Shown piece after piece: positions 1 to 8,498 of a DNA stretch of 11,831 nt (its first letter is position 1; each line of letters opens with the position of its first letter). The stretch spans positions 1-11,831 of the forward strand of contig JAVBLA010000082.1 in the NCBI GenBank assembly GCA_031553775.1, read 5' to 3'. Made by a program: the position numbers and the translations under genes. The stretch comes from JAISFI01 sp031553775. Its GTDB lineage: Bacteria; Bacteroidota; Bacteroidia; Bacteroidales; Azobacteroidaceae. Under the pieces are notes generated by a model that did not search any database, was not told the origin of the DNA, and worked only from the letters and a program-made list of their open reading frames with translations.

Positions 1-3000
1 CCTCTGATTGTCTTCATGGATATAGTTGATCACAGGTTTTTCCGGGATACGGATGCATCCTGTGGCCTCGTTTGACCGGGGGCTGGTTCCTGCGGCATTG
101 GAAGCGGTAACGGCAAAATAATAAGCCTGTCCGGGAGTCAAACCCTGTATGTCGGCAGCATTATCGGTTACTTCGATGCTTTGTGTATAGTTGCCGGGTT
201 GTGTTCCGTAATGGACGGTATATTTTTCGGCAATTTCCCGTTTCCACCATTTCAGGAAAACAGAATTTTGTTTGTTTTCCACACTGAATATCCGTGGAGC
301 CAGGGGAGAAGGAATTGTTCCGGCGTCTTTCAGCCATTCGATCCGCATCACGGAATAGGGATAGATGACGATATCATTCGTATTCCGGCTGTCTGTTATT
401 GTTGTAATTGTTTTTATTTCCGGGTTTTCGCTGTAAAAATACTCGATATTGGCTGTTTTGTCCAGTAACTGGTTGTCGAGCAGGATATTCAGGTTGTAGG
501 TATAAGGGGTTTTATTGCTGATAAGCAGATAATCATTCTGGTTAATCCCTTTATAGGCTACAGTATATATTCCGTCGGTAGTACCTCCGCTGCGCATCGG
601 TACGGTTTGACCGGCATTGTTGGAGGTTTGGTAGACAAATGAACTGTTTTTGAATGCTTTATTCACCAATTGGTGTCCGTATCCTTCGGATGAAACAGTG
701 TATCCGATGTCGAATCCGTCGGTATTAAGCGGTGTCTGGTTCGTGTAAGCATTAAAGATCGTTTGCTTAAAATCATTTACCGGATTGAAAGCGCTGGCAA
801 TGTGATGCTTCCCGATCATCCATGCCTGGGGTTGGCGGGAGAGACGCATATAATATTCTGCGATATAAATAGCTGAATAGAGAGTTTCCGTCAGAGAACT
901 ATTCCATACTCCGAATTCAGTGATCAGTAGGTTGGCATTTGCCCATCCTACTTTTTCCATATCGGCAAAATAATTGCTATTTGTGTGTGATTCGAGCGAT
1001 TTATTGGCCGTGAGATAGCCTTCCTGGAAAAGCTCGTCTCCGCGGTGGGTGGGATAGGCATGTATGGAAACAGTTTCCCACCACCGGTTATTCTCATTTT
1101 GATAGGTTTTGACTTTTTGGGCAAAATCGTTGGTGAATGACCATCCGTAACTGGGTGCCAGGTTGGCATTGGGGAAGATCGACCGGATGGAGTCTCCTAT
1201 TTCTTTCATTTTTGCCATATAATCGTTGCCATTGTTCCAGAAATACCTCCGGGGGGCTTCGAAAAAGTTCGGTTCGTTACAGAACTGCCAGCAATCGACT
1301 ACGATATGATTGTCCTTGCAGAAACGGGCGAAAGCGGCGGCGTGGGCGGGAGAATCGTAGAATCCATTCCAGGTCACCACTAATTTACTGCCTAATTCTC
1401 CCAGCAGGGTATTGAAATTTGCGATAGAGTGGGCTCCCTTTCCTTCTATCCATTTGTACAGGTCGGGAATGGAAGAATAGTCGTCGTTCGAACCGTCATC
1501 CCCTCCGGTTCCGGGATTGCTGCAGGTGCCTTCGAACCATTGTAATTCGTATTGCCCGGTATGCATGTCGAAATAATCTCCGGAAGTTCCCGAAAAATAG
1601 CGAAGGAATCCGGGCGACATCTTCTTACATCCCTCAATGAAATCAGGATGCGTATAGTTCCAGGGATCGTCTGCGATCCGGGTGTTGAATCCGGCAAATC
1701 CTTCATTCAGAGGATGTCCGGCTTGCGTATTGATGGTAACGGTAAGTTCGGCAGAGTTTGCCATATCGGGAAATCCGCTTACGGCTTGCCGGACAGTTTC
1801 GGTTAACTGAGCGATTTCCTGTTGGGAAATGTCCGGGTTTTCCATTTTACCGATGGCATCCGACAGAAGGTTATAAAAAGGGTCATATATTTCCTGTTTG
1901 TATTCACCCGCACCATCTCCGATTGCTGCTTCCAGTATCAGTGTTTGTCCGGCGGTAATCACTTTCAGCAATTCTCCCCGGCCGGCCGGTACGCACCAAC
2001 CGTTGATTTTGATCCGGTCTATGGTCCAGTATTCCGGCTGTGCGGGACTTCCCATGCGGTTTATACTAATAGTGAAAGATTGTTTTGTACTGAATACAAA
2101 AGGGTCTTTGATTACTGATTGTTTGAATACATCGAAGGGAACATTGTCTCCGTAGACATTTCGTCCTGTATAAGCCGTAAAATCATCCCTCCCTGCTTCT
2201 GTTCCGCTTCCGCTTCTGGATGCATCCCTGTAAATTCCGATCCTATTTACCCGGGAAACACCGGTCTCCCCACTGCCTGCATGAACCAGGCGGTAGTCGT
2301 TGAGCACTATTTCTTTTCCTTCGTCGGGAGTGATATCGAAGATAAGGCCGGTGCTTTTGTATCCGATACTGTTGCTATTACTTGCGGTTTTCAGCCAGTA
2401 TTTTCCGTTCGGGCTGATTCCGTTACTTTCTCCTCCCTGCCTGGAAACCGGCGATATGGAAATTCCTGAGGTTCCGGAAACTACGGCATCCGGGCTTTCT
2501 CCGGTAAAATTGTATGTGGCGGTAAAGAAGGGCAGACTGAATTCGGAAACGTACGAACCGTTGATTTCTATTTCGTCGATAAGCCAATCGAAATCATGTC
2601 CGGTGTTGCCGGATCCTGTTGCTGCAAAAAATACGGAAACATACTTGTCTCCCGAAACAATCGCATGTTTAGTTGCGGGGGTAAAAGAACCAGTGTTATA
2701 AGCATAACTCAGCTGCTCTTTGCCGGTGGTTTGTGTATTGTCGTTCAAATCGTTCGGGATTGCCCCGTTCAGGTTACAACCGATGCGGTAGTAGTAATTG
2801 GATGCATGTTGTCTTCCGTTCCTGTGTTTGATTTTGATATTTGTTACCCGGATCCGGTATCCCGGCAGGGGAGATACATCGCAACGGATCGAAGATGTCT
2901 GGTAATTCGTGCTGTTGCTGCTGGTGAGATGGAGCTTTAAAACTCCATTCCCGGAATCATCGGTCAATCCGTCGTACCGGACATGCGTTCCGCCCGGAAT

Positions 3001-3156
3001 GGCATTCCAGGAAGAAACTGCTTCCGATCCTTCTACAATATTGGATGACAAATCGCTGTTAAAATCATAAACGATTTTGAAAGTTCCGGAATAAACAGGT
3101 TGAATAAAAAATCCTAATAACAGGGCGATACTGATGCAGGGTAAATAGTATTTCAT
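1..3156 (-). CDS. Secreted multidomain glycoside hydrolase, GH79-like (heparanase/beta-glucuronidase type), 3' end outside window
   Basis: The frame is open from ATG at 3156 to the left edge, giving 1052 residues with no stop. Residues 1-23 form a Sec signal peptide ending near PVYSG. Two similar beta-rich modules follow (about 24-205 and 206-390); they end in IDEIEINGSYV and IDRIKINGWCV. A helical FIVAR-like stretch covers about 390-460. A clan GH-A barrel covers about 473-830. Its FLRYFSGTSGD segment recalls heparanase, the likely acid/base is E628 in FCNEPNFF, and the likely nucleophile is E747 in LLITEFGVW. The 119-residue spacing nearly equals that of human heparanase (E225/E343, 118). 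A beta domain follows, then FnIII at about 952-1040. The GH79 family call is by motif and order only; GH39, GH51 or GH30-like relatives remain possible. The enzyme would cleave a glycan, perhaps at a uronic acid, outside the cell. The FnIII end suggests that a T9SS sorting domain lies beyond the window. No Shine-Dalgarno sequence precedes the start. Confidence 0.8.
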   Translation of the reverse strand, partial: MKYYLPCISIALLLGFFIQPVYSGTFKIVYDFNSDLSSNIVEGSEAVSSWNAIPGGTHVRYDGLTDDSGNGVLKLHLTSSNSTNYQTSSIRCDVSPLPGYRIRVTNIKIKHRNGRQHASNYYYRIGCNLNGAIPNDLNDNTQTTGKEQLSYAYNTGSFTPATKHAIVSGDKYVSVFFAATGSGNTGHDFDWLIDEIEINGSYVSEFSLPFFTATYNFTGESPDAVVSGTSGISISPVSRQGGESNGISPNGKYWLKTASNSNSIGYKSTGLIFDITPDEGKEIVLNDYRLVHAGSGETGVSRVNRIGIYRDASRSGSGTEAGRDDFTAYTGRNVYGDNVPFDVFKQSVIKDPFVFSTKQSFTISINRMGSPAQPEYWTIDRIKINGWCVPAGRGELLKVITAGQTLILEAAIGDGAGEYKQEIYDPFYNLLSDAIGKMENPDISQQEIAQLTETVRQAVSGFPDMANSAELTVTINTQAGHPLNEGFAGFNTRIADDPWNYTHPDFIEGCKKMSPGFLRYFSGTSGDYFDMHTGQYELQWFEGTCSNPGTGGDDGSNDDYSSIPDLYKWIEGKGAHSIANFNTLLGELGSKLVVTWNGFYDSPAHAAAFARFCKDNHIVVDCWQFCNEPNFFEAPRRYFWNNGNDYMAKMKEIGDSIRSIFPNANLAPSYGWSFTNDFAQKVKTYQNENNRWWETVSIHAYPTHRGDELFQEGYLTANKSLESHTNSNYFADMEKVGWANANLLITEFGVWNSSLTETLYSAIYIAEYYMRLSRQPQAWMIGKHHIASAFNPVNDFKQTIFNAYTNQTPLNTDGFDIGYTVSSEGYGHQLVNKAFKNSSFVYQTSNNAGQTVPMRSGGTTDGIYTVAYKGINQNDYLLISNKTPYTYNLNILLDNQLLDKTANIEYFYSENPEIKTITTITDSRNTNDIVIYPYSVMRIEWLKDAGTIPSPLAPRIFSVENKQNSVFLKWWKREIAEKYTVHYGTQPGNYTQSIEVTDNAADIQGLTPGQAYYFAVTASNAAGTSPRSNEATGCIRIPEKPVINYIHEDNQR

Positions 3157-3231
3157 GCTGTAAATAATTGAAAATGGGATTTTATTTTCATGTTTTTTAG
3201 TGAATTCCCAGTAGTAAAATATTTTTACGTA

Positions 3232-3239
3232 CAAAAATA
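3232..3239 (-). promoter_or_regulatory. Candidate Bacteroidetes -7 box for the GH79-like gene
   Basis: Read on the minus strand this is TATTTTTG, a full match to the TAnnTTTG consensus of Bacteroides sigma-ABfr promoters. It would give a leader of roughly 70 bases before the ATG at 3156. No TTTG sits at the usual -33 distance; the nearest is about 25 bases upstream (3265-3268), which is too far. The surroundings are AT-rich, so a chance match is possible. Confidence 0.4.
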
Positions 3240-3322
3240 TCGCTAAATGTAGAGAGAGGGAGGGCAAAATTATTCAAAAGGGGGTTGGTTTTTATTCAGA
3301 GGAGTTAAGAACTAAAAATTGA

Positions 3323-3374
3323 GAAAATAATGAGGTTGTTTCACTATTAAGTGTGGAGTTGCCTCATTATTTTC
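3323..3374 (-). terminator. Inverted repeat, probable terminator of the GH127-sulfatase operon
   Basis: Two perfect 13-base arms (GAAAATAATGAGG at 3323-3335 and its complement at 3362-3374) enclose 26 bases. The loop contains a small inner hairpin, CACT/AGTG. On the minus strand the stem is followed by a T-rich stretch (TTTTCTCAATTTTT), as expected of an intrinsic terminator for transcripts arriving from the sulfatase genes. It lies about 140 bases past the last sulfatase stop and upstream of the GH79-like promoter, so it would separate the two units. The rest of 3157-3395 shows only AT-rich DNA and the promoter box. Confidence 0.6.
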
Positions 3375-3395
3375 ATTCTATACTATTTCTGGATC

Positions 3396-3518
3396 TCAAG
3401 ATCTGGTGTAATAGGGGGCGGCGAATATAGACGCGGATATCTTACGCTGATCTTGTGAAATAATGATGAATGCCAGAAGCAAGAATACTATTGTAAATGC
3501 ATATTTTATTAAATTCAA
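3396..3518 (-). pseudogene. Signal-peptide-like 40-codon frame overlapping the sulfatase stop; gene relic or small secreted peptide
   Basis: On the minus strand, directly after the sulfatase, a frame reads LNLIKYAFTIVFLLLAFIII, then SQDQRKISASIFAAPYYTRS and a stop. It has the shape of a bacterial signal peptide: a lysine, a long hydrophobic core, then a polar region. There is no ATG. The only start-like codon is TTG at 3516-3518, overlapping the TGA of the sulfatase, and TTG starts are uncommon. It could be the 5' remnant of a further exported gene of the operon, lost by deletion, or a small membrane or secreted peptide translated by coupling. The terminator-like repeat begins about 20 bases after its stop. 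I do not recognise a family. Confidence 0.3.
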
Positions 3519-4906
3519 GTCTTTTTTTTCAATATTTCTCCTGTCTGTCGATCTGTGCTATCTTGTTTCAGATTTTCCTTACCAGGATATATATCGTCTG
3601 TATCTTTTCTCCATTTTTCCAATTGACGGCCAAGAGATTCCTTCTCCTTTTTATATTTTTTATTTCCCACTAAATTTATCATACAATTCATATCCTTTTT
3701 TGTATAAAAAAGTTCTTCAGCCGGGGCTGGTGTAATAAATGAATCTGCATATTTCTTGTCCAGTTTTCCTGCCTTCCACATTTCTTGCATTTTCTGATAA
3801 GCAGGCTCTTTTACAATCTCACCGGCTGGTGTATTAGGCAGTTCCGGCAACCAGTTTTTAATGTACAAAAAATCTTTGGTTATAATGGCACGCTGATATG
3901 CCATATATCCATGCCAATTGCGTTCTGCATAAGCATAGTCTCTCACAGTTGCATTTTTGTCTTTCAAAACAGGCAAGAAACTTACTCCCTGACCCTTTTT
4001 TAAAGAACGCGAACCTGTCATTTCCAGAATGGTAGGAGCTAAATCAACGGCACTAACCAAGCTGTAAGTAATACTTTCTTTTTCCACAACAGCCGGATAG
4101 CGAACAATAAGCGGAGATTTTACTCCTTGTACATTTATTCGAACTTTGCTTTGAGGAAAAGCTTTTCCGTTGTCAGTGATTACCATTATCAGAGTATTAT
4201 CCAATATCCCCTGTTCTTCCAATATTTTTAAGGCCATACCAATATGCTCATCAAAGCGTGATATTTCATCGTAATAGTCCGCCAATTCTTCTCGCATTTC
4301 AGGAATGTCGGGGTAATACGATGGCACAATTACATCTTCCGGATTATGACGTTTAGGGGTTTCTCCCTGCTTGAACGGACGGTGAGGGTCAATAGAAGAA
4401 GCCCACATAAAAAATGCCTTATCCTTCGGACGTTCTTTGAGCGCTTTTACCCACATATCGCCCATTGTCCATGGTTTATTCCAATCTGCCAACACAAGAT
4501 TATCGAATTTCTTTCGGACTTCTTTGTTATTGGTTCCATGCGATTTTCCAATAAGCATGGTGTAATAACCTGATTCACGTAATGGCTCGACAAACAATTC
4601 TACTTCAGGTTTCATATCCTCATGTAAGTTCATGGCTCCCGTATTGTGTGGGTACAAACTGCTAAACATACTTGACCGGCTGGGACTACTGGAACTCGCT
4701 GTGAGATAAAAATTATTGAATTTCATTCCCTCATTTGCCAATCGTTGAATATTTGGAGTATATACTACCTGATTTCCATATGGAGAAGTGTCTTCCCAGC
4801 CTAAATCGTCGGCAATGAAAACGATTATATTGGGTTGCTGCTTTTGCGCTTGACTTTGCAGGCTTATCACCCCTGCTAAACCGGCTAATAGATATTTTTT
4901 TTTCAT
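3515..4906 (-). CDS. Exported type I sulfatase, Ser-type, heparan N-sulfatase-like (S1_8-like)
   Basis: This 463-residue formylglycine-dependent sulfatase removes sulfate esters or N-sulfate from glycans. A Sec signal peptide covers about residues 1-21 (ending SQAQ), so it probably acts in the periplasm. Metal-site residues D33-D34 open the fold (IIVFIADDLG). The active-site motif is S73-S74-P75-S76-R77, so the formylglycine would come from Ser73, implying maturation by anSME. Other conserved residues are K121 and H123 in GKSHG, H175 in DPHRP, and D245-N246 in TDNGK. The NLHED stretch after the active site, NGKAFP, and AERNWHGYMAYQRAI resemble N-sulfoglucosamine sulfohydrolases, so S1_8 is my best subfamily guess; specificity is not proven. 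It is the last full gene of the operon, 14 bases after the upstream sulfatase. It has no Shine-Dalgarno, only an A/T-rich leader, as is usual in this phylum. Confidence 0.9.
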   Translation of the reverse strand: MKKKYLLAGLAGVISLQSQAQKQQPNIIVFIADDLGWEDTSPYGNQVVYTPNIQRLANEGMKFNNFYLTASSSSPSRSSMFSSLYPHNTGAMNLHEDMKPEVELFVEPLRESGYYTMLIGKSHGTNNKEVRKKFDNLVLADWNKPWTMGDMWVKALKERPKDKAFFMWASSIDPHRPFKQGETPKRHNPEDVIVPSYYPDIPEMREELADYYDEISRFDEHIGMALKILEEQGILDNTLIMVITDNGKAFPQSKVRINVQGVKSPLIVRYPAVVEKESITYSLVSAVDLAPTILEMTGSRSLKKGQGVSFLPVLKDKNATVRDYAYAERNWHGYMAYQRAIITKDFLYIKNWLPELPNTPAGEIVKEPAYQKMQEMWKAGKLDKKYADSFITPAPAEELFYTKKDMNCMINLVGNKKYKKEKESLGRQLEKWRKDTDDIYPGKENLKQDSTDRQTGEILKKKT

Positions 4907-4920
4907 GAATATATTATAAT

Positions 4921-6432
4921 TTAAAATTTTCCTTTTGCTCCTTCAATTATACAACGATCAGATGTCGTCCATTGCTTATAATATGTGCAGGGCATGAATT
5001 GGTCATTCAGTTCATTCATTTTCTTTTCCATAAATTCTTTCATACGTTGTTTAACTTTTGCATATTGGGGGTTCTCAATCTGATTAGTTGTTTGGAGTGG
5101 ATCGCTCAGATTGTCGAACAGCAACTCCTGATTCCCTTTCAGGTACCGGGCATAGGTGTACTGCTTGTCTCTTACGGCGCGCCATTCAAATCCATCCTTC
5201 CACTGGAAAGTGTGTCCCATTCCCTGCATGAATGCCATTTCAGGCTCCAATCCTTTGCCAGTGGTAATGCGTTGGCTCAGGTTCACGCCTTCTACATCTT
5301 TTGGAACCTTAAGGTTCATCAATCCTAAAAGTGTAGGCATCATGTCTACTGAGTTTATACAGATGTCATCTTTTGTGTTTGCTTTTAATTTGTCGGGATA
5401 ACGAATCAGGAGAGGAATCCGGGCAGATGGGTCATAAAAAGACATTTTGAATATTCTCCCATTCTGACCAAACATTTCACCATGGTCGGATGTAAAAACC
5501 AGTATCGTGTTTTCAGCTAAATCCAGTTCGTCTATCTTTTTTAAAAGATTACCCATATATTCATCTATTGCAGCAGTCATACCATAATAGATGCGTTTCA
5601 TTTCGGACAGATTAGGCTTCCAATAATCCACCCATTGTTTGGGCTGGGTATTCCTGTCCATCATTGGGTCTGGAACATCAGACCAAGTTGGTGGGAGCGG
5701 AAACTGTTGTGGACTGAACATCTGATAATATTTATCAGGCAAATTTTCTTTTGTCCACGGATCGTGAGGTATCCCAACAGATAATACCAGGGCAAATGGT
5801 TTATCGCTCTTTGCTACTTCATCCAAATATTCCATTGCTTGTTTAAATTGAACCTCAGGTTCAAATGTCCCTTCACCATAAGAAATTTTCACAGGCCTGT
5901 CTTCATAATAATAGGATGACATATAATTGTGATGAAAATTGTAAGCTTTCCAAACGCCATCAAAGCCTAAACGATATTTACCTCTTGGGACAAAGGCGCA
6001 TGAATCGGCATGATGATCTGAACAGTTACCATATAAATGCCATTTACCCAAATAGCCTGTTTCATAACCTGCATTGGTCAGTACATGCCCTAATGCTTGT
6101 TGATCGGGATTTATTCGCAGTTCATTTATTACCATTCCGTTGCTGGAAGTATACTTGCCGGTAAACAAAGATGCCCGATAAGCTGCCGAAACAGGAGTAC
6201 AGCTTAATGCATTAATAAAATTGACACTTTCCGAAGCAAGACGGTCAATATTGGGCGTTTTTGCAATGCTGTCTCCACTATATCCTAACACATCGTATCG
6301 CAACTGATCGGTCAGAATAAAAATCAAATTAGGTTTTTTTGATTTTTCTGTCGTTGCATACACAGACATAGGCATAGCCAGTATTATTGCTCCACCTATT
6401 CCTGTCTTCAGATATTTTCTGCACATATTCAT
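4921..6432 (-). CDS. Exported type I sulfatase with atypical S-A-A-Y-R active-site motif
   Basis: This 503-residue sulfatase of the alkaline-phosphatase superfamily hydrolyses sulfate esters on a glycan. A Sec signal covers residues 1-26 (ending SVYA). Metal-site D42 lies in LIFILTDQ. The active-site region reads SCTPVSAAYRASLFTGKY. Aligned by the arginine and the following LFTG, the formylglycine position is Ser82 (S82-A83-A84-Y85-R86), with Ala where Pro is usual; C78 lies four residues upstream and has no Arg at +4. The other expected residues are present: K130 and H132 in GKWH, H223 in IPHDPW, D316-H317 in TSDHGE, and K329. The gene starts inside the GH127 stop (ATGA, 6429-6432), implying translational coupling. 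An alternative start at Met3 would change little. The S1 subfamily is not assigned. Ser and Ala at these positions fit the broader (C/S)x(A/P)xR motif accepted by anSME, so I read it as active rather than degenerate. Confidence 0.9.
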   Translation of the reverse strand: MNMCRKYLKTGIGGAIILAMPMSVYATTEKSKKPNLIFILTDQLRYDVLGYSGDSIAKTPNIDRLASESVNFINALSCTPVSAAYRASLFTGKYTSSNGMVINELRINPDQQALGHVLTNAGYETGYLGKWHLYGNCSDHHADSCAFVPRGKYRLGFDGVWKAYNFHHNYMSSYYYEDRPVKISYGEGTFEPEVQFKQAMEYLDEVAKSDKPFALVLSVGIPHDPWTKENLPDKYYQMFSPQQFPLPPTWSDVPDPMMDRNTQPKQWVDYWKPNLSEMKRIYYGMTAAIDEYMGNLLKKIDELDLAENTILVFTSDHGEMFGQNGRIFKMSFYDPSARIPLLIRYPDKLKANTKDDICINSVDMMPTLLGLMNLKVPKDVEGVNLSQRITTGKGLEPEMAFMQGMGHTFQWKDGFEWRAVRDKQYTYARYLKGNQELLFDNLSDPLQTTNQIENPQYAKVKQRMKEFMEKKMNELNDQFMPCTYYKQWTTSDRCIIEGAKGKF

Positions 6433-8498
6433 CCGTTTGTATTTATTTTTTTCTCCTTTTCAGGTTCTGTCTCTTCAATAGCCTCTTTTACATCCTCTAT
6501 TATTAAGGTGCGAAGGGGTGCAATCCCTCTATTTTCCCACATATAATAAGGAATGGCGGTGAAACGTACTTTCCGGCCTTCAACATTTCCGCTCCCTTCA
6601 ATCAGAGGAATTCCATTGAATATGGTTTCATTGTGAGTTACTGACAATTTTTCCTTAGCAGGGATTTCTAATTTTTCTATATTGAAGGGATTGTCAATGC
6701 CTTCAAGACAGTATAGAAGTGGTCCCCGGCTAATGGCAACCCGTCCAAAATTAGCTGCAATCTTATTACTGCTGTGTATACGCCGGATGGGCATATCCAT
6801 TTTTAATTCCACTACATCTCCTTTTTCCCATTTTTGTGTTAACTTGATATAACCCTCTTCTGTTTGGGAGAAAGCGGCCTTTTTTCCATTGATTGTCAAA
6901 GTATATTTTCCAATATTGCTATCGTAGGAATAAGGAGAATTTTCGATAGGTTTTTCCCCTTTCAGCCATTGTGGTATACGCAAATAGATTGAAAAATGGG
7001 GCTGATCGAAGTTTTCAATGCTTATTTTCACATCGGCACTCCATGGGTAATTTGATTTTTGCGATAAATGGATATTGTTATTACCAAGGTAGGTATTCAG
7101 ATTGCTTCCGATATACATGTTTACCAATATGCCGTCATTGGTCCTGGCATATACCCAACGCCCTATACCAGCAATAAAGACAGGTACTTTGGATGGGCAA
7201 CAGAATAAATACTCTTCTCTTACTCCTGTGTGTTTCCCTCTTCTGTCGTTAGTCCCGATATTCAAGTTATTCGAATAATTAAATCTTCGTCCGTCAAGGC
7301 TTATACCCGATATGGTGCTGTTATAAGAAAGCCACTCTACCAGATCGGCAAAATGTTTTTGTCCTGTAAGCATATTCAAACGATAGTTCCACTGTGCCTG
7401 TGCAATATTGGCACACGATTCGCTGTATGTAGGTAATATCGGAAGCTCGTAATTCTGCCCATGTTGTTCAGCTTGCGTTCCGTTTCCGGTACCTCCGTGT
7501 ACATACATTTTTGCATCGGTGATATTGCTCCATAGGGCATGCATTGCCGTATCTAAATCTGATGCATGATTACATGCTCTAATCACATCGGTGGCACCTG
7601 CATAAATATAGGCTGTACGGACACAATGTCCAAATGCTTTACGCTGTTCGTGAAGAGGTTTAGTATTCTCTGACGGATCAAGATCATGCGGACGGGAAAA
7701 AGTGATATAACGGCTTATTTCATTTGCTTTTTTCAAATATTTGTCATTCCCTGTGATTTCATAAATTTGCATCAATCCGATTTCCACTTCAGGATGGTCG
7801 GAGTAATTTTTTATTTTTTCGATAGTCATTACTTTGCAAATCAGGTCTGCAAATTTAATTGCTGCATCAAGCAATATTCGCTTTCCGGTTCCTTTATAAT
7901 ATGCGACTCCGGCCTCCATCATGTGTCCTGCACAATATAATTGACTGTAAGCAAAAACAGAATTATCTTTTGTTGTATTCCACTTATTTTCAGTACCAAA
8001 ACCAAACCATTTAATTTTATTTTGATTTTCTTTGTCATCTTTTGGAGCCCGCTCATCAGTAATCTCTATCATATACTGTGTATGCAGATAACCACTACTG
8101 TCTTGTGCTGCAACAATATCATCTATTATGGCGTCAGCCCGATTTTCCAAGGATGGATTTTTGTTCTCTATTAATGTAAATCCTACAGCTTCCAATAATT
8201 TATAAACATCAGAATCAGGAGCATTATATAATCGTAATTTACCTTTTTTACGACCGGACACAATACGGAAGTTATCTATTTTCCCTTGCGTTTCGGCAAT
8301 GTCAAATAACAAAGGAAGTGTGGTTTCTTGTAGCTGAATTATCCTTGGATACCAAAATCCGTCATTTAGTTTTACAGAAGTAATATCAATTGGTTGGTAT
8401 TTACTATTAGGATAACGTTTATCATAATCTTGTGCGGGTAGATTTGTGCAGCAAAACAAAAATAAAAGATAAAATAGAGAACTTCGTTTTTTTATCAT
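6429..8498 (-). CDS. Exported GH127 (DUF1680) beta-L-arabinofuranosidase-like hydrolase
   Basis: This 689-residue enzyme is numbered here from ATG 8498. An in-frame ATG at 8525 adds nine residues (MELIFNHKI) before an otherwise normal signal peptide and sits almost at the predicted transcription start, so I prefer 8498. The signal peptide ends near NLPAQ, about residue 22. The catalytic set of the Bifidobacterium enzyme HypBA1 is preserved: acid/base Glu at E344 (TQAEQHG), zinc ligands E360 and C362 (YSESCANIA), then the CC pair C433-C434 (LFCCPSK), with C433 the nucleophile. The Glu-to-Glu spacing of 16 equals HypBA1 (E322/E338). HPEVEIG and FGHCVRTAYIYAG are also typical. The C-terminal beta domain ends in a charged tail (EPEKEKKINTNG). 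It likely releases beta-linked L-arabinofuranose, although family members with other substrates exist (for example, enzymes acting on rhamnogalacturonan-II). It is the first gene of the operon and overlaps the sulfatase start by 4 bases. Confidence 0.92.
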   Translation of the reverse strand: MIKKRSSLFYLLFLFCCTNLPAQDYDKRYPNSKYQPIDITSVKLNDGFWYPRIIQLQETTLPLLFDIAETQGKIDNFRIVSGRKKGKLRLYNAPDSDVYKLLEAVGFTLIENKNPSLENRADAIIDDIVAAQDSSGYLHTQYMIEITDERAPKDDKENQNKIKWFGFGTENKWNTTKDNSVFAYSQLYCAGHMMEAGVAYYKGTGKRILLDAAIKFADLICKVMTIEKIKNYSDHPEVEIGLMQIYEITGNDKYLKKANEISRYITFSRPHDLDPSENTKPLHEQRKAFGHCVRTAYIYAGATDVIRACNHASDLDTAMHALWSNITDAKMYVHGGTGNGTQAEQHGQNYELPILPTYSESCANIAQAQWNYRLNMLTGQKHFADLVEWLSYNSTISGISLDGRRFNYSNNLNIGTNDRRGKHTGVREEYLFCCPSKVPVFIAGIGRWVYARTNDGILVNMYIGSNLNTYLGNNNIHLSQKSNYPWSADVKISIENFDQPHFSIYLRIPQWLKGEKPIENSPYSYDSNIGKYTLTINGKKAAFSQTEEGYIKLTQKWEKGDVVELKMDMPIRRIHSSNKIAANFGRVAISRGPLLYCLEGIDNPFNIEKLEIPAKEKLSVTHNETIFNGIPLIEGSGNVEGRKVRFTAIPYYMWENRGIAPLRTLIIEDVKEAIEETEPEKEKKINTNG

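Noticed and set aside
1137..2940. Several plus-strand ORFs of 66-133 codons
   Set aside because: All are antisense to the continuous 1052-residue minus-strand glycoside hydrolase frame, which shows a signal peptide and catalytic motifs.
3172..3211. TGGGA...TCCCA inverted repeat in the leader of the GH79-like gene
   Set aside because: Only five paired bases around a long AT-rich loop; expected by chance.
3463..3735. 90-codon plus-strand ORF
   Set aside because: It overlaps the sulfatase C-terminus on the opposite strand; the aromatic-rich product is typical of antisense translation of a Lys/Glu-rich tail.
8420..8440. Lipobox in the GH127 signal peptide (Cys-Cys after LFLF)
   Set aside because: The residues before the cysteine do not fit [LVI][ASTVI][GAS]C; an ordinary signal peptidase I site after PAQ is more likely.
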